Shown here piece after piece: positions 7,786 through 17,088 of a stretch of 58,268 nucleotides of DNA. The first letter of the stretch is position 1, and each line of letters opens with the position of its first letter. Under the pieces are notes generated by a model that had not been told where the DNA came from, did no database searches, and worked only from the letters and a program-made list of their open reading frames with translations. The stretch lies in NCBI GenBank assembly GCA_016874535.1, contig VGUA01000001.1, positions 105,188 to 163,455 on the forward strand, read 5' to 3'. The translations under genes were made by a program, and so were the position numbers. This DNA comes from Gammaproteobacteria bacterium. GTDB taxonomy: Bacteria; Pseudomonadota; Gammaproteobacteria; Ga0077536.

Positions 7786-9162
7786 ATGACCCCACACACC
7801 GCCCCCATCGTGCCCCGTCAATGGCAGGTCGACAGTCCCGGCGAGCTTGCCGACTTGTTTGCGCGCGAACGCATTGAGTTGGTGCACGCGGGGCTTTTCG
7901 ATACCGAAGGTGTGTTCCGGGAGAAACGGTTGCCGGCGAAGCTCGCGCTGCACTATGCGAAAGAGGGCTGGTCCTTCATCGATGCGCTGCCGTTCTGGGG
8001 GCCAAACGATGCGGTGCGTGCAGACCGGGCCTACCACAGCGAACCCTGCGCCATAGACTGTGCCAGTGTGCGGCCCTATCCGTTTGAAGCCAGCGCGGCG
8101 CTGCTGGTTGCGGACTACTGCGGCAACAGCGCCAATCTGTCGCCGCGCACGCTGCTCTCACGTCAGTTGGCGCGCGCGCAGGGAATGGGTTTCCAGGCAC
8201 TGGGGGCCTCGGAATTCGAATTCATCCTGCTGGCCGAAACACCCGCCACGGTGGCGGCGAAGGACTACCAGAGTCTGACCACTCACGCGCAGGAAAACCG
8301 CTGCTGGTCAGGCCTCTACCCGGCGACCGGGGCCGCCTTCCTGCGCGACTATGACCAATGCCTGCGCAGCGGCGACATCCCGCTGCACCACCTCTGTGCG
8401 GAATTGGGCCCGGGTTGTCTGGAAGCGTCCTTGCCGGTGCGGCCACTGCTCACCGCCGCCGACGATGCGGCACTGTTCAAACTCCACACCAAGGCCTTTG
8501 CGATCGAGCGTGGTCACATCGCCTCCTTCATGGCCCAGCTGTCTGATCAGCATCCCGGGCTTGGGGGTCACCCGATCCTTTCGCTACGCAGCACGGCGGA
8601 TGGCACGGCGAGCTTCCACGATGCCGCCGACCCGCTCGGGATTTCCGCGACCTGTCGCCAGTTCATCGCAGGGGTGCTGCATGCATTGCCCGACCTGATG
8701 CCCATGTTCGCCGGGACCGTCAACGCCTACCGGCGCTACGTTCCGGGCAATTGGGCGCCGCGCACCGCAACCTGGGGCATCGACAACTACACCTGCGCCA
8801 TCCGTGTTGTCGCGGGCGCGCCGGACGATTGCCGTATCGAATTTCGCCTGCCGGGGGCGGACACCAACGCCCATCTGGCGTTCGCCATGTTGCTTGGGGC
8901 CGGACTCGACGGCATCGAGCGTCGCCTGGAGGCTCCGCCAGCCACCACAACCCTCGGGCGCGAGCTCGTGCACCCCGGGATCGGTCCGCTGCCGCGCACC
9001 CTCCTGGAAGCTGCGGAGCGCATGGCCGCGAGCCCGCTGGCGCGGCGTTTTTTCGGTGATGCCTTCGTCGACCACTACACGGCGTCCTGCATCCAGGAGG
9101 ATCACCTCATGCGTCGCCACGTGCCGGCGTTCGAGCGGGCACGGTACCTGCATCACGTTTGA
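7786..9162 (+). CDS. Glutamine synthetase-fold ligase, paralog 1
   Basis: ...ASEFEFILL...ELGPGCLEASLPVRP...GGHPILSLRS...GTVNAYRRYVPGNWAPRTATWGIDNYTCAIRV...: GS catalytic-domain landmarks. Confidence 0.85.
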   Translation: MTPHTAPIVPRQWQVDSPGELADLFARERIELVHAGLFDTEGVFREKRLPAKLALHYAKEGWSFIDALPFWGPNDAVRADRAYHSEPCAIDCASVRPYPFEASAALLVADYCGNSANLSPRTLLSRQLARAQGMGFQALGASEFEFILLAETPATVAAKDYQSLTTHAQENRCWSGLYPATGAAFLRDYDQCLRSGDIPLHHLCAELGPGCLEASLPVRPLLTAADDAALFKLHTKAFAIERGHIASFMAQLSDQHPGLGGHPILSLRSTADGTASFHDAADPLGISATCRQFIAGVLHALPDLMPMFAGTVNAYRRYVPGNWAPRTATWGIDNYTCAIRVVAGAPDDCRIEFRLPGADTNAHLAFAMLLGAGLDGIERRLEAPPATTTLGRELVHPGIGPLPRTLLEAAERMAASPLARRFFGDAFVDHYTASCIQEDHLMRRHVPAFERARYLHHV

Positions 9163-9209
9163 TTTGGTTTGCCCGTTCCAACCACGCTCAAACGCCCGGA
9201 GGCCCCCAG

Positions 9210-10676
9210 ATGACAGCCTTGGAAACCTATGTGAAGGACGCCCAACGGATGGAGGGCGTGAAGAAAGTACGCGCGCTCATCAATTCGCTCGGTATCGAAT
9301 ACATCTACTACCAGTTCGTGTCGGTGACCGGTCGCATCGTCGGCAAGGGAGCACCGGCCGACCACTGGGAACGGCTGGCGACCAAGGGCTTCCAGCTCGT
9401 TTACGGCTCCACGGCCAACCTTTTCATCAGTCGCAAGGGTCGCTACCTGGGCTACGGGCCCGAGGCCAGCGAACTGGTGGGTATAGCCGACCCCGAGACG
9501 TTCGTGCAGTTGCCTTGGGAGCCGCGCGTCGCGCGCGTGTTCTGCACACTGTTCCGCAACCGCGAGGAGCCTGTCTACCCGGGTGGTTTCCTCACGTCCG
9601 ACTGTCGCGGCAACCTGAAACGTATGCACGCCGCGTTCGAAAAGAAGCATGGCCTGCGCCTGCGGCTGGGCACCGAGCCAGAAATGATGTGGCTGAAGAA
9701 GGGCCCGGACGGCAAACCGGACGGTGGCGTGACCCGCCCGTACTGTTACCACATCGATCAGTTCGAGGAGCTGCGCCCGCTGACTCTCAAGGTCAACGAG
9801 TACTGCCGCAAGATGGGACTCGACATGATTCAGGGCGACCACGAGGATGCGCCCGGCCAGCTCGAACTCAATTGGGCTTTCGATGATGTGCTGCGCACCT
9901 CGGATCGCCTCACCACCTATCGCCAGATCTGCGCGCAGGTGGCCCGCGAATTCAATGTCATCGCCTGCTTCATGACCAAGCCGTTCATGCGCCTGTCGGC
10001 CAACGGCTGCCATCACAATTTTTCGCTGTGGAAGGGTGGCAAGGATGTGGTGAACCACTTCGGTGGCCTGTCCAAACACGGGATGTCGGATGTCTACACC
10101 TACGTGACAGGGGGGCAGAACAAATTTGATCCGGAGGGAGACGATCCGCGCATGCCGGGCCAAATCGGGGTGCGGGCTGCTGGCGGCATCGTGCGTCACC
10201 TGCCGGCCCTCACAGCACTCGGTGCCTCGACAGTCAACTCCTATCGACGCCTGCTCGATCAGGGATATTGGGCGCCGGTCTACAACAATTGGGGTTACCA
10301 GAACCGCACCTGTGCGTTGCGCGTTTCAGCGCCGGGCCGCTTCGAATATCGCGCGGTCGACTCGATGGTCAATCCTTACCTGCTGAACTCCGCACTGCTG
10401 GCGGTGATGGATGAGGGGATCTCGAAAAAGCTCGACCCTGGTCCGCTGGAGCAGCGCAACATCTACGAGCTCGAGCTCGCCGGCAAGAAAGTGGTGAAGC
10501 TGCCGTCGAACCTCGGTGCCGCGCTCGATGCGATGGAGGCTGACTCCCTTGTGCGCAGTGCGCTGCCCGGCGAGATGTGGGATGTCTTCATCGACTACAA
10601 GCGCGACGAGTGGGACAAATTCATGGCCACAGTCACGCAATGGGACCACGATACCTACATGGACTGTCTGCCCTGA
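9210..10676 (+). CDS. Glutamine synthetase-fold ligase, paralog 2
   Basis: ...LGTEPEMMW...GDHEDAPGQLELNW...NGCHHNFSLWK...ASTVNSYRRL...WAPVYNNWGYQNRTCALRVSAPGRFEYRAVDSMVNPYL; GGAGG upstream of the ATG. Confidence 0.88.
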   Translation: MTALETYVKDAQRMEGVKKVRALINSLGIEYIYYQFVSVTGRIVGKGAPADHWERLATKGFQLVYGSTANLFISRKGRYLGYGPEASELVGIADPETFVQLPWEPRVARVFCTLFRNREEPVYPGGFLTSDCRGNLKRMHAAFEKKHGLRLRLGTEPEMMWLKKGPDGKPDGGVTRPYCYHIDQFEELRPLTLKVNEYCRKMGLDMIQGDHEDAPGQLELNWAFDDVLRTSDRLTTYRQICAQVAREFNVIACFMTKPFMRLSANGCHHNFSLWKGGKDVVNHFGGLSKHGMSDVYTYVTGGQNKFDPEGDDPRMPGQIGVRAAGGIVRHLPALTALGASTVNSYRRLLDQGYWAPVYNNWGYQNRTCALRVSAPGRFEYRAVDSMVNPYLLNSALLAVMDEGISKKLDPGPLEQRNIYELELAGKKVVKLPSNLGAALDAMEADSLVRSALPGEMWDVFIDYKRDEWDKFMATVTQWDHDTYMDCLP

Positions 10677-10693
10677 CGCGGAGGGGAACGACG

Positions 10694-11578
10694 ATGAAGG
10701 AATTCGAGATCAGCGACAACCAGGTTGAGGACTTCGAACGCGACGGCTTCATCGTCGTTGACCGCATCATCAGCGACGAAGAGGTCGCCTTGCTGCGTGA
10801 GCGCTACGATCTCCTGTTCAAAGGGCAATGGGAAACAGGCCTCGTGCCGGACGAGGTCAACTGGCAGGAGGGGCGCGATCCCCCAGACAGCACGCGCCAG
10901 ATCTGCAACGGTTGGAAGTCTGATCGTTATGTGGCGGGTGTGATCCTCCAGGAGTCAATCGGGCGCGCCTGTGCAAAGCTCGGCCGCTGGCCCGGCACCC
11001 GCCTCAGCCAGGACAACATTCTGTGGAAGCCACCCGGCGGCAAGCCGCTGGGTTTCCATCAGGATTCCTCTTATGAGCTCTGGACCACGCTCCCGGACTG
11101 GGTGAGTTGCTGGATTGCGCTGGACGACACCACCGCCGAGGGTGGCACCGTTGAATACGTGCGTGGTTCGAATCATTGGGGCCGCTCGGGCATGATTGAG
11201 CAGTTCCACGCGCCCGAAAACCCCGTGAAGGATCTCGACAAGGCGGCGGCCGCAGCGGGCGTGAAGACGATTGAGCGCGTGCCCATCGTGGTGAAGGCCG
11301 GAGGCGGTGCGTTCCACGGCGGATGGACCTGGCACGGATCCGACATCAATCGGCGCGATGTACCGCGCCGCGCGATAGTGGCGCACTGCATGTCGAGCGA
11401 GACGCGCTTCCACCCCACCTACGTTGGCTACATCTACAGCCGCTACAAGCGGTTCGGCGATGACACGATGGACGAGTCCTTCTTCCCGGTGACGTGGCGG
11501 CAGGATGGCTATCGATCGCCTTTCATAGATCCCTATTCCGCGCGACGCATCACCTGGGGCGAAGCGCTACCAACATGA
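10694..11578 (+). CDS. Phytanoyl-CoA dioxygenase (PhyH)-family Fe(II)/2-oxoglutarate oxygenase
   Basis: ...DGFIVVDRIISDEEV...LGFHQDSSYELWTTLPDWVSCWIALDDTTAEGGTVEYVRGSNHW...GGGAFHGGWTWHGSDINRRDVPRRAI: HxD...H motif of PhyH proteins. Confidence 0.85.
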   Translation: MKEFEISDNQVEDFERDGFIVVDRIISDEEVALLRERYDLLFKGQWETGLVPDEVNWQEGRDPPDSTRQICNGWKSDRYVAGVILQESIGRACAKLGRWPGTRLSQDNILWKPPGGKPLGFHQDSSYELWTTLPDWVSCWIALDDTTAEGGTVEYVRGSNHWGRSGMIEQFHAPENPVKDLDKAAAAAGVKTIERVPIVVKAGGGAFHGGWTWHGSDINRRDVPRRAIVAHCMSSETRFHPTYVGYIYSRYKRFGDDTMDESFFPVTWRQDGYRSPFIDPYSARRITWGEALPT

Positions 11579-12294
11579 GGCCGCCCCGACTGGGCTTGCT
11601 CGCTTGCGACAGGCTGTGGGAGCCACTGCGCTCGGCCCACGGCGACTACGCCGAGATGTATTCCGCACTGTTGCGCGCCGCCGGTGCCGAGTTCGAGCTG
11701 GTATCGTGGGCGGTATATGCCGGCGAACTTCCTGCCAGCAGCGAGGCGTGTGATGCTTGGCTCGTCTCCGGATCACGTGCATCGGCCTTCGAAGATCGAC
11801 CGTGGATCGCTCCGCTGTTGGAGTTTGTGCGCGCCACCCACGCGACCGGCGTGCGTCAGGTGGGGATCTGCTTCGGTCACCAGGTGCTGGCCCACGCCCT
11901 TGGCGGCCGGGTCGAGCGTGCAGCGGGTGGCTGGGGGCTTGGCAATATCGAACTCACGCTGCGCGATCGCGCGGGCGTTCCCTCGAATGTTCCGGATCGT
12001 CCGCAGCTGTTCATGGCGCATCAGGATCAGGTGGTGAAACTCCCGCCGGGTGCCATGTGGCTCGCCGAGGCACCGCACTGTCCCCATGCGATGTTTGCAC
12101 TGGGCGGATCCACGCTCGGCATCCAGCCACATCCCGAATTCTCGGCCGCCTTCATGCGCGACATGACTCTGGACCAGTCCCTCAACCTTCCGGAGCCGCT
12201 GCGGGCGCAGGCGCTTGCGAGCTATGCGGCGCCGGTCGACAGCCTGGTGGTCGGGCGCTGGATCGCGCAATTCCTCGGCTTGCAGCGGGCCTGA
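11575..12294 (+). CDS. Class I glutamine amidotransferase-like protein
   Basis: ...RQVGICFGHQVLAHALGG...GIQPHPEFSAAF: nucleophile GICFGHQ and HPE triad; ATGA overlap with the PhyH stop. Confidence 0.87.
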   Translation: MRPPRLGLLACDRLWEPLRSAHGDYAEMYSALLRAAGAEFELVSWAVYAGELPASSEACDAWLVSGSRASAFEDRPWIAPLLEFVRATHATGVRQVGICFGHQVLAHALGGRVERAAGGWGLGNIELTLRDRAGVPSNVPDRPQLFMAHQDQVVKLPPGAMWLAEAPHCPHAMFALGGSTLGIQPHPEFSAAFMRDMTLDQSLNLPEPLRAQALASYAAPVDSLVVGRWIAQFLGLQRA

Positions 12295-12377
12295 GTCGAA
12301 TGCACACCGGGGATGGGGCCGGGCGACCTTTCCGACGGCAAGGCCGGGCGCCGTGGTCCTGCGTGCCGGGACGTCTC

Positions 12378-13604
12378 TCAGCGCTTGAGCGTGGACAGTG
12401 CCTCGAGCAGCCGGTCGATCTCGGTCGGGGTGTTGTAGAGCGACACGCCAGTGCGCAGCAGGCCTCCGCGATCGACAAGTTGCAGCGACTCCAAGACCGC
12501 CATGGCGTAGAAGTGTCCGTGCCAGACCTGGATGCCGCGGCCAGCGATCTGCGCGGCGGCATCTGCGGCAGTGATGCCATCAATCGTGACCGACACCGTG
12601 GGCGCGCGCGTGACTTCCGCGCCCGGCCCCCACACGGTGATGGCGGGCAGCGTGGCGAGCCCCGCCAGATAGCGCTGCGCGAGGGTGTGTTCATAAGCAG
12701 CCAGCCCCTGCATGGTGTTTCGCAGACGCTCGCGCCGGCTTCCCCCGGGTGACAGACCGGCCAGATAGTCCACTGCTGCGCGCACGCCCATCAGGGCCGG
12801 ATGATTCGGGGTGCCGGTCTCGATTCGATGGGGCGCCGTGCTGTACTGGGCGCGCAGACGGTCTGTCTCCAGCTCATCCAGCAGTCCCGGCTTTGCATAC
12901 AGCACGCCGATATGCGGGCCATGGAATTTGTAGGCCGAACACAGCAGAAACTCGCAGTCGATGGCTTGCACATCGACAGGAAAATGCGCGGCATAGTGCA
13001 CGGCGTCGCATACCAGCCACGCGCCCACCGCACGCGTCAGCGCGCGAATCTCTGCGATCTCCGGCACCGTTCCCAGCGCATTCGAGGCGAGCGTCGTCGC
13101 CACCAGTTTGACGCGCGGGGTGAGCTTCGCGCGGAAGTCTTCCATGTCGAGCGAACCAGCACTGGTGATCGCCACCTCCTTCACCAGCACTCCATGCGCT
13201 GCCAAGGTCTGCCACGGACCGCGATTCGCTTCGTGATCAAGCCGCGTGATAAGCACTTCATCACCGGCCTTGAAGCGCCGCGCAAACGCCCGCGCGAGCG
13301 CAAAGTTGAAGCTCGTCATATTCGCGCCGAACGAGATGCAGGACGGGCTCTCCGCGCCCAGGAAATCCGCCATCGCGGCACGTGCCGCCTCGACCTCCAA
13401 TCCGACTTCCCGCGAACTGGCGAAGGCACCGCCCGCATTCACATTGCAGCGGTGATAGCCATCGGTCATGGCGTCAAGCACGGCCTGCGGCACCTGCGTG
13501 CCACCGGGTCCGTCGAGAAAGGCCAGCGGTTGCCCCTCGTGCTGGCGCAGCAGAGCGGGGAAATCGATGCGCGCGCGTTCGGCATCAGCGACGGTAAAGG
13601 GCAT
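12378..13604 (-). CDS. Class V aminotransferase / cysteine desulfurase-like protein
   Basis: ...FLDGPGGTQVPQAVLDAM...LITRLDHEANRGPW...LVCDAVHYAAHFPVDVQ...LLCSAYKFHGPHIGVLYAK: PLP-Lys region and class V fold motifs. Confidence 0.82.
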   Translation of the reverse strand: MPFTVADAERARIDFPALLRQHEGQPLAFLDGPGGTQVPQAVLDAMTDGYHRCNVNAGGAFASSREVGLEVEAARAAMADFLGAESPSCISFGANMTSFNFALARAFARRFKAGDEVLITRLDHEANRGPWQTLAAHGVLVKEVAITSAGSLDMEDFRAKLTPRVKLVATTLASNALGTVPEIAEIRALTRAVGAWLVCDAVHYAAHFPVDVQAIDCEFLLCSAYKFHGPHIGVLYAKPGLLDELETDRLRAQYSTAPHRIETGTPNHPALMGVRAAVDYLAGLSPGGSRRERLRNTMQGLAAYEHTLAQRYLAGLATLPAITVWGPGAEVTRAPTVSVTIDGITAADAAAQIAGRGIQVWHGHFYAMAVLESLQLVDRGGLLRTGVSLYNTPTEIDRLLEALSTLKR

Positions 13605-13732
13605 CAGGCTTGCTCCTGCGAACTGGCAGTGGTTTTGGTCGAGTGAAGTAGCGGCCTCGCTGCGATTTGCGTTGGCGACCCCCGTTCCCAGCCATATACT
13701 CAACTGGCCCATCCAAACGCAAGGGGACGGTC

Positions 13733-15208
13733 ATGAGCTCGATTCAGGACGGCAGCGTTGGTCAGGTCGATTTCATCACCCGCCATGGGCTCTACTCCGA
13801 TGAGCAACGCGAGGCCATTTCCCGCCTCAAGGCCGAGATCGAGCGTCTCGGGCTGCGCACCATCCGCATCGCCTGGTGCGATCAGCACGGACTGGTGCGC
13901 GGCAAGCATGTGATGGCGCACGACTTCCTGCTGGCACTGCGCAACGGCATCGACTTCCAGACCGCCACGCTCTTCATGGACACCACCAACAATCTGGCCG
14001 TACCGATGTTTGCAAAACAGGGCGGTGGAATCGGTGTCGCTTCGCTCTGCGGTGGGCCGGACGCCATCCTTGTGCCGGATCCGCTCACCTTTCAGGTGCT
14101 GCCCTGGGCGAAGAGCACCGGTTGGATACTGTCAGAGATGTATCTTAACAGCGGCGAGCCCATGCCCTTCGACACGCGCGCGCTTTTCAAGCGTCTGCTT
14201 GCGCAGAACCGCGCCAAAGGCTACGACTGGATTGGCGGTCTCGAGGTAGAGTTCTACATCTGCAAGCTCGAGGATCGCATGCTGCAGCCCGAGCAATCAG
14301 GCTGGCCGCCGGATCCACCGAAAGTCTCGGCGATTGCCCATGGCTTCCAGTACCTCACCGAAGAGCGGCAGGACGAAATCGATCCCATCCTGCAGATGCT
14401 GCACGACAACCTCTCACAGCTTGGCCTGCCGCTGCGCACGATGGAGGACGAATGGGGTCCGGGCCAGTGCGAGTTCACTTTTGATCCCACGCGAGGGGTC
14501 ACCAGCGCAGACCAGATGGTGCTGTTTCGCACGGCCACCAAACAGTTGTGCCGTCGGCACGGCTATCACGCCACCTTCATGACCCGTCCGGGTCTGCCCA
14601 ATTTCTTCTCCAGCGGCTGGCATTTGCATCAGTCGCTGTGCGATGTGAACAGCGGCGCCAACCTCTTTGCCAACATGGGCGACAGTGATGAGGTGCTCTC
14701 GCCGCTTGGCCGGCATTTTGTGGGCGGCCTGCTGGCGCACGCGGCGCCGGGTTGTGTGTTCTCGACACCCACCATCAACGGCTACAAGCGTTATCGCCCC
14801 AATTCCTTCGCCCCGGATCGCATCACCTGGGCCAGTGAAAATCGTGCGGCGATGATTCGCGTGCTTGGTGGGCCCGGCGATCGTGCTTCGCATATCGAGA
14901 ATCGCGCCGGCGAACCCTGCGCCAATCCCTATCTCTACATGGGCTCGCAGCTGGTGGCCGGCATGGACGGCGTGGCGCGCAAGCTCGACCCCGGCCCGCT
15001 GGAAGAAACGCCCTACGAATCGGCCAACGCCAAGCTGCCGCGCAGTCTCATGGAAGCCACTGCCGCGCTACGCGAGAGCAAGGTGTTTCGCGAGGGCTTT
15101 GGCGATGCCTTCGTTGACTACATGTTGTTGTTGAAGCAGAGCGAGATCGATCGCTTCCTGCAGCATGTGACCGACTGGGAGCATCGCGAATATTTTGAAA
15201 TGTTCTAG
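13733..15208 (+). CDS. Glutamine synthetase-fold ligase, paralog 3
   Basis: ...LEVEFYICK...DEWGPGQCEFTF...SSGWHLHQSL...TINGYKRYRPNSFAPDRITWASENRAAMIRV: GS motifs with canonical HxH. Confidence 0.88.
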   Translation: MSSIQDGSVGQVDFITRHGLYSDEQREAISRLKAEIERLGLRTIRIAWCDQHGLVRGKHVMAHDFLLALRNGIDFQTATLFMDTTNNLAVPMFAKQGGGIGVASLCGGPDAILVPDPLTFQVLPWAKSTGWILSEMYLNSGEPMPFDTRALFKRLLAQNRAKGYDWIGGLEVEFYICKLEDRMLQPEQSGWPPDPPKVSAIAHGFQYLTEERQDEIDPILQMLHDNLSQLGLPLRTMEDEWGPGQCEFTFDPTRGVTSADQMVLFRTATKQLCRRHGYHATFMTRPGLPNFFSSGWHLHQSLCDVNSGANLFANMGDSDEVLSPLGRHFVGGLLAHAAPGCVFSTPTINGYKRYRPNSFAPDRITWASENRAAMIRVLGGPGDRASHIENRAGEPCANPYLYMGSQLVAGMDGVARKLDPGPLEETPYESANAKLPRSLMEATAALRESKVFREGFGDAFVDYMLLLKQSEIDRFLQHVTDWEHREYFEMF

Positions 15209-15235
15209 GCCGCCGCGTGATCCGGAGGACACGAC

Positions 15236-15745
15236 ATGAGCAATTGGCGAGGCAATAAATTCGGTGGTCTGTCGCCGAGTGAATTGGATGAATTTCTCCA
15301 AGGTCCGTGGCTGGCGCGACTCGCCTGCCTCAAGCCCGACGGTTGGCCGTATGTGGTGCCGGTGTGGTACCACTGGGACGGTGCGGCCTTCTGGGTGGTT
15401 GGACGCGCGCGATCCGAGTGGTGTCTTTACATGGCGAAGGACGCGCGGGTCTCGCTGGTGGTGGATGAACCGACACCCCCCATCCGCAAGGTCATCTGCG
15501 AGGGGCTCGCGGAGGTGGTGGAGGAATCCGTCGGACCTTATCTGCCGTCCGGCGAGAAATCCTTGTGGAACAAGCTGGGTGAAGAACACACCGGCCCGCG
15601 CTATCTCGGTGAGCGCGCGCAGGAATATCGCGGATCAGTGAACGTGGAACCCTGCTGGACCTTCCGCATCGTGCCGCAGAAGCTGACCACCTGGCAGGGC
15701 TTCGGCTGGCACACCCGCTACAAGCACCCCGAACTCCACCCCTAA
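15236..15745 (+). CDS. Pyridoxamine 5'-phosphate oxidase-like flavin split-barrel protein
   Basis: ...FLQGPWLARLACLKPDGWPYVVPVWYHWDGAAFWVVGRARSEWCLYMAKDARVSLVVD: split-barrel signature; 27 bp after the GS paralog 3 stop. Confidence 0.75.
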   Translation: MSNWRGNKFGGLSPSELDEFLQGPWLARLACLKPDGWPYVVPVWYHWDGAAFWVVGRARSEWCLYMAKDARVSLVVDEPTPPIRKVICEGLAEVVEESVGPYLPSGEKSLWNKLGEEHTGPRYLGERAQEYRGSVNVEPCWTFRIVPQKLTTWQGFGWHTRYKHPELHP

Positions 15746-15825
15746 CCGGAAATTAGTGACAGTTACCCTATTTCCCGTAATTGGTGACAGTTACCTGATT
15801 AACGGAAATAGGGTTACTGTCACCA
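15745..15825 (+). repeat. Composite palindromic repeat, block A
   Basis: Half copy (15755-15775) plus a full 42-bp element (15783-15824). As a block it is the inverse of block B at 17504-17585. Confidence 0.85.
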
Positions 15826-15858
15826 ATTCTTGCACCTATTCCCCGGGGGAGTGCCGGA

Positions 15859-17088
15859 GTGCCTGAGCAGTCAACCGCGTGGGCGCAAGACACACCGCCT
15901 TCGCTGGAGGCAGCTCTGCGCCGTATCGATGCCATCCGGCCGGGCGACTACGCGCGCACGCGCAATCATCTGCAGGGCGCGGTCACGGGCTTGTCTCCGT
16001 ATGTCACCCACGGGCTCATCACCCTCCGAGATGTGCTGGAGCGGGTGAATCAGAAGACCGCGCTCGCGGTCGGCCACAAGCTCGTCTATGAATTCGGCTG
16101 GCGGGAATATTTCCGGCATGTGTGGGCCTGTGAGTCGGACGGGATTTTTTCATCGTTTCACGAGGGGCCATGTACGGAGCGGGACTATGCGCGCGATCTG
16201 CCGGCTGACATCCGGGAGGCCCGCACGGGCGTGCCTGCGATCGATCAGGCCGTGCGGACGCTTTATGCGAGTGGCACCCTTCACAACCACGCCCGCATGT
16301 GGCTCGCAAGCTATGTGGTCCATCTCCGCCATGTGCACTGGCGCGCCGGAGCGGACTGGATGGTTGCGCACCTGCTGGATGGTGACTTGGCGAGCAATCA
16401 TCTCAGCTGGCAGTGGGTGGCGGGCACAGCAAGCCACAAACCCTATCTCTTCAATGCCGAGAATGTCGCGCGCTATGCACCGGCCTTCTGGCATAGCCCG
16501 GGCTCAGTGATTGATCAGTCTTACGCCGTTTTGGATGCAGTAGCCCGCGGGGCGCGCACGCCGGAGATGCGTGCAGGTGATGTGGTGGCGCAATCCTGCT
16601 TTGAAGTGGGCTTTGGTCTCGAGCCCATGCTGCAAGGGCAGCCCCCGGCTGGCCTTGGGCCTGCCACAGAAGTGCTGTCAGACACTGAGCGTTTCGCCGG
16701 AAGGGAGGTGTGGCTGGTCCATCCCTGGGCGCTGCGCGCTCCACCTGCTTCCCTCGCTTCCGATGCCGTGGTGCTCGGAATCTACTTGCAGGAATATCAC
16801 GCAACTTGGCCGTGGCCGGAGTCGCGCTGGCGCTGGGTGGCTGCGGCGATGGCTGCCGTCACGCCGCAGCGCTGGTTCGTCAATGCAAACGTGCTGGCGA
16901 GTGCATTGGCTGGCGCCGCCTGCGTGAGGACGGTCTCGGATCCGCATATCGACCGTTGGCTTGAACCGTTTGTGCAGCTGGACCCACCAACGCGACTATT
17001 CCCCGTCGTCAACCGCCGCTGCACCAGCTTTTCGCAGTGGTGGACGCGAGCGACGCGCGGACTGGAGCGCGCAGAGGAGTTGCTGTGA
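15859..17088 (+). CDS. Photolyase/cryptochrome-like FAD-binding protein (FAD domain N-terminal)
   Basis: ...LQGAVTGLSPYVTHGLITLRDVLERV...YEFGWREYFRHVW...GVPAIDQAVRTLYASGTLHNHARMWLASYVVHLRHVHWRAGADWMVAHLLDGDLASNHLSWQWVAGTASHKPYLFN: FAD-binding_7 landmarks. GTG start. Confidence 0.83.
   Translation: MPEQSTAWAQDTPPSLEAALRRIDAIRPGDYARTRNHLQGAVTGLSPYVTHGLITLRDVLERVNQKTALAVGHKLVYEFGWREYFRHVWACESDGIFSSFHEGPCTERDYARDLPADIREARTGVPAIDQAVRTLYASGTLHNHARMWLASYVVHLRHVHWRAGADWMVAHLLDGDLASNHLSWQWVAGTASHKPYLFNAENVARYAPAFWHSPGSVIDQSYAVLDAVARGARTPEMRAGDVVAQSCFEVGFGLEPMLQGQPPAGLGPATEVLSDTERFAGREVWLVHPWALRAPPASLASDAVVLGIYLQEYHATWPWPESRWRWVAAAMAAVTPQRWFVNANVLASALAGAACVRTVSDPHIDRWLEPFVQLDPPTRLFPVVNRRCTSFSQWWTRATRGLERAEELL

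Noticed and set aside
7769-7789. Six-codon ORF ATGAGCAGGCACAACCCATGA overlapping the GS paralog 1 start
   Set aside because: Could be a coupled leader peptide, but its length and the lack of a clear attenuator structure make chance equally likely.
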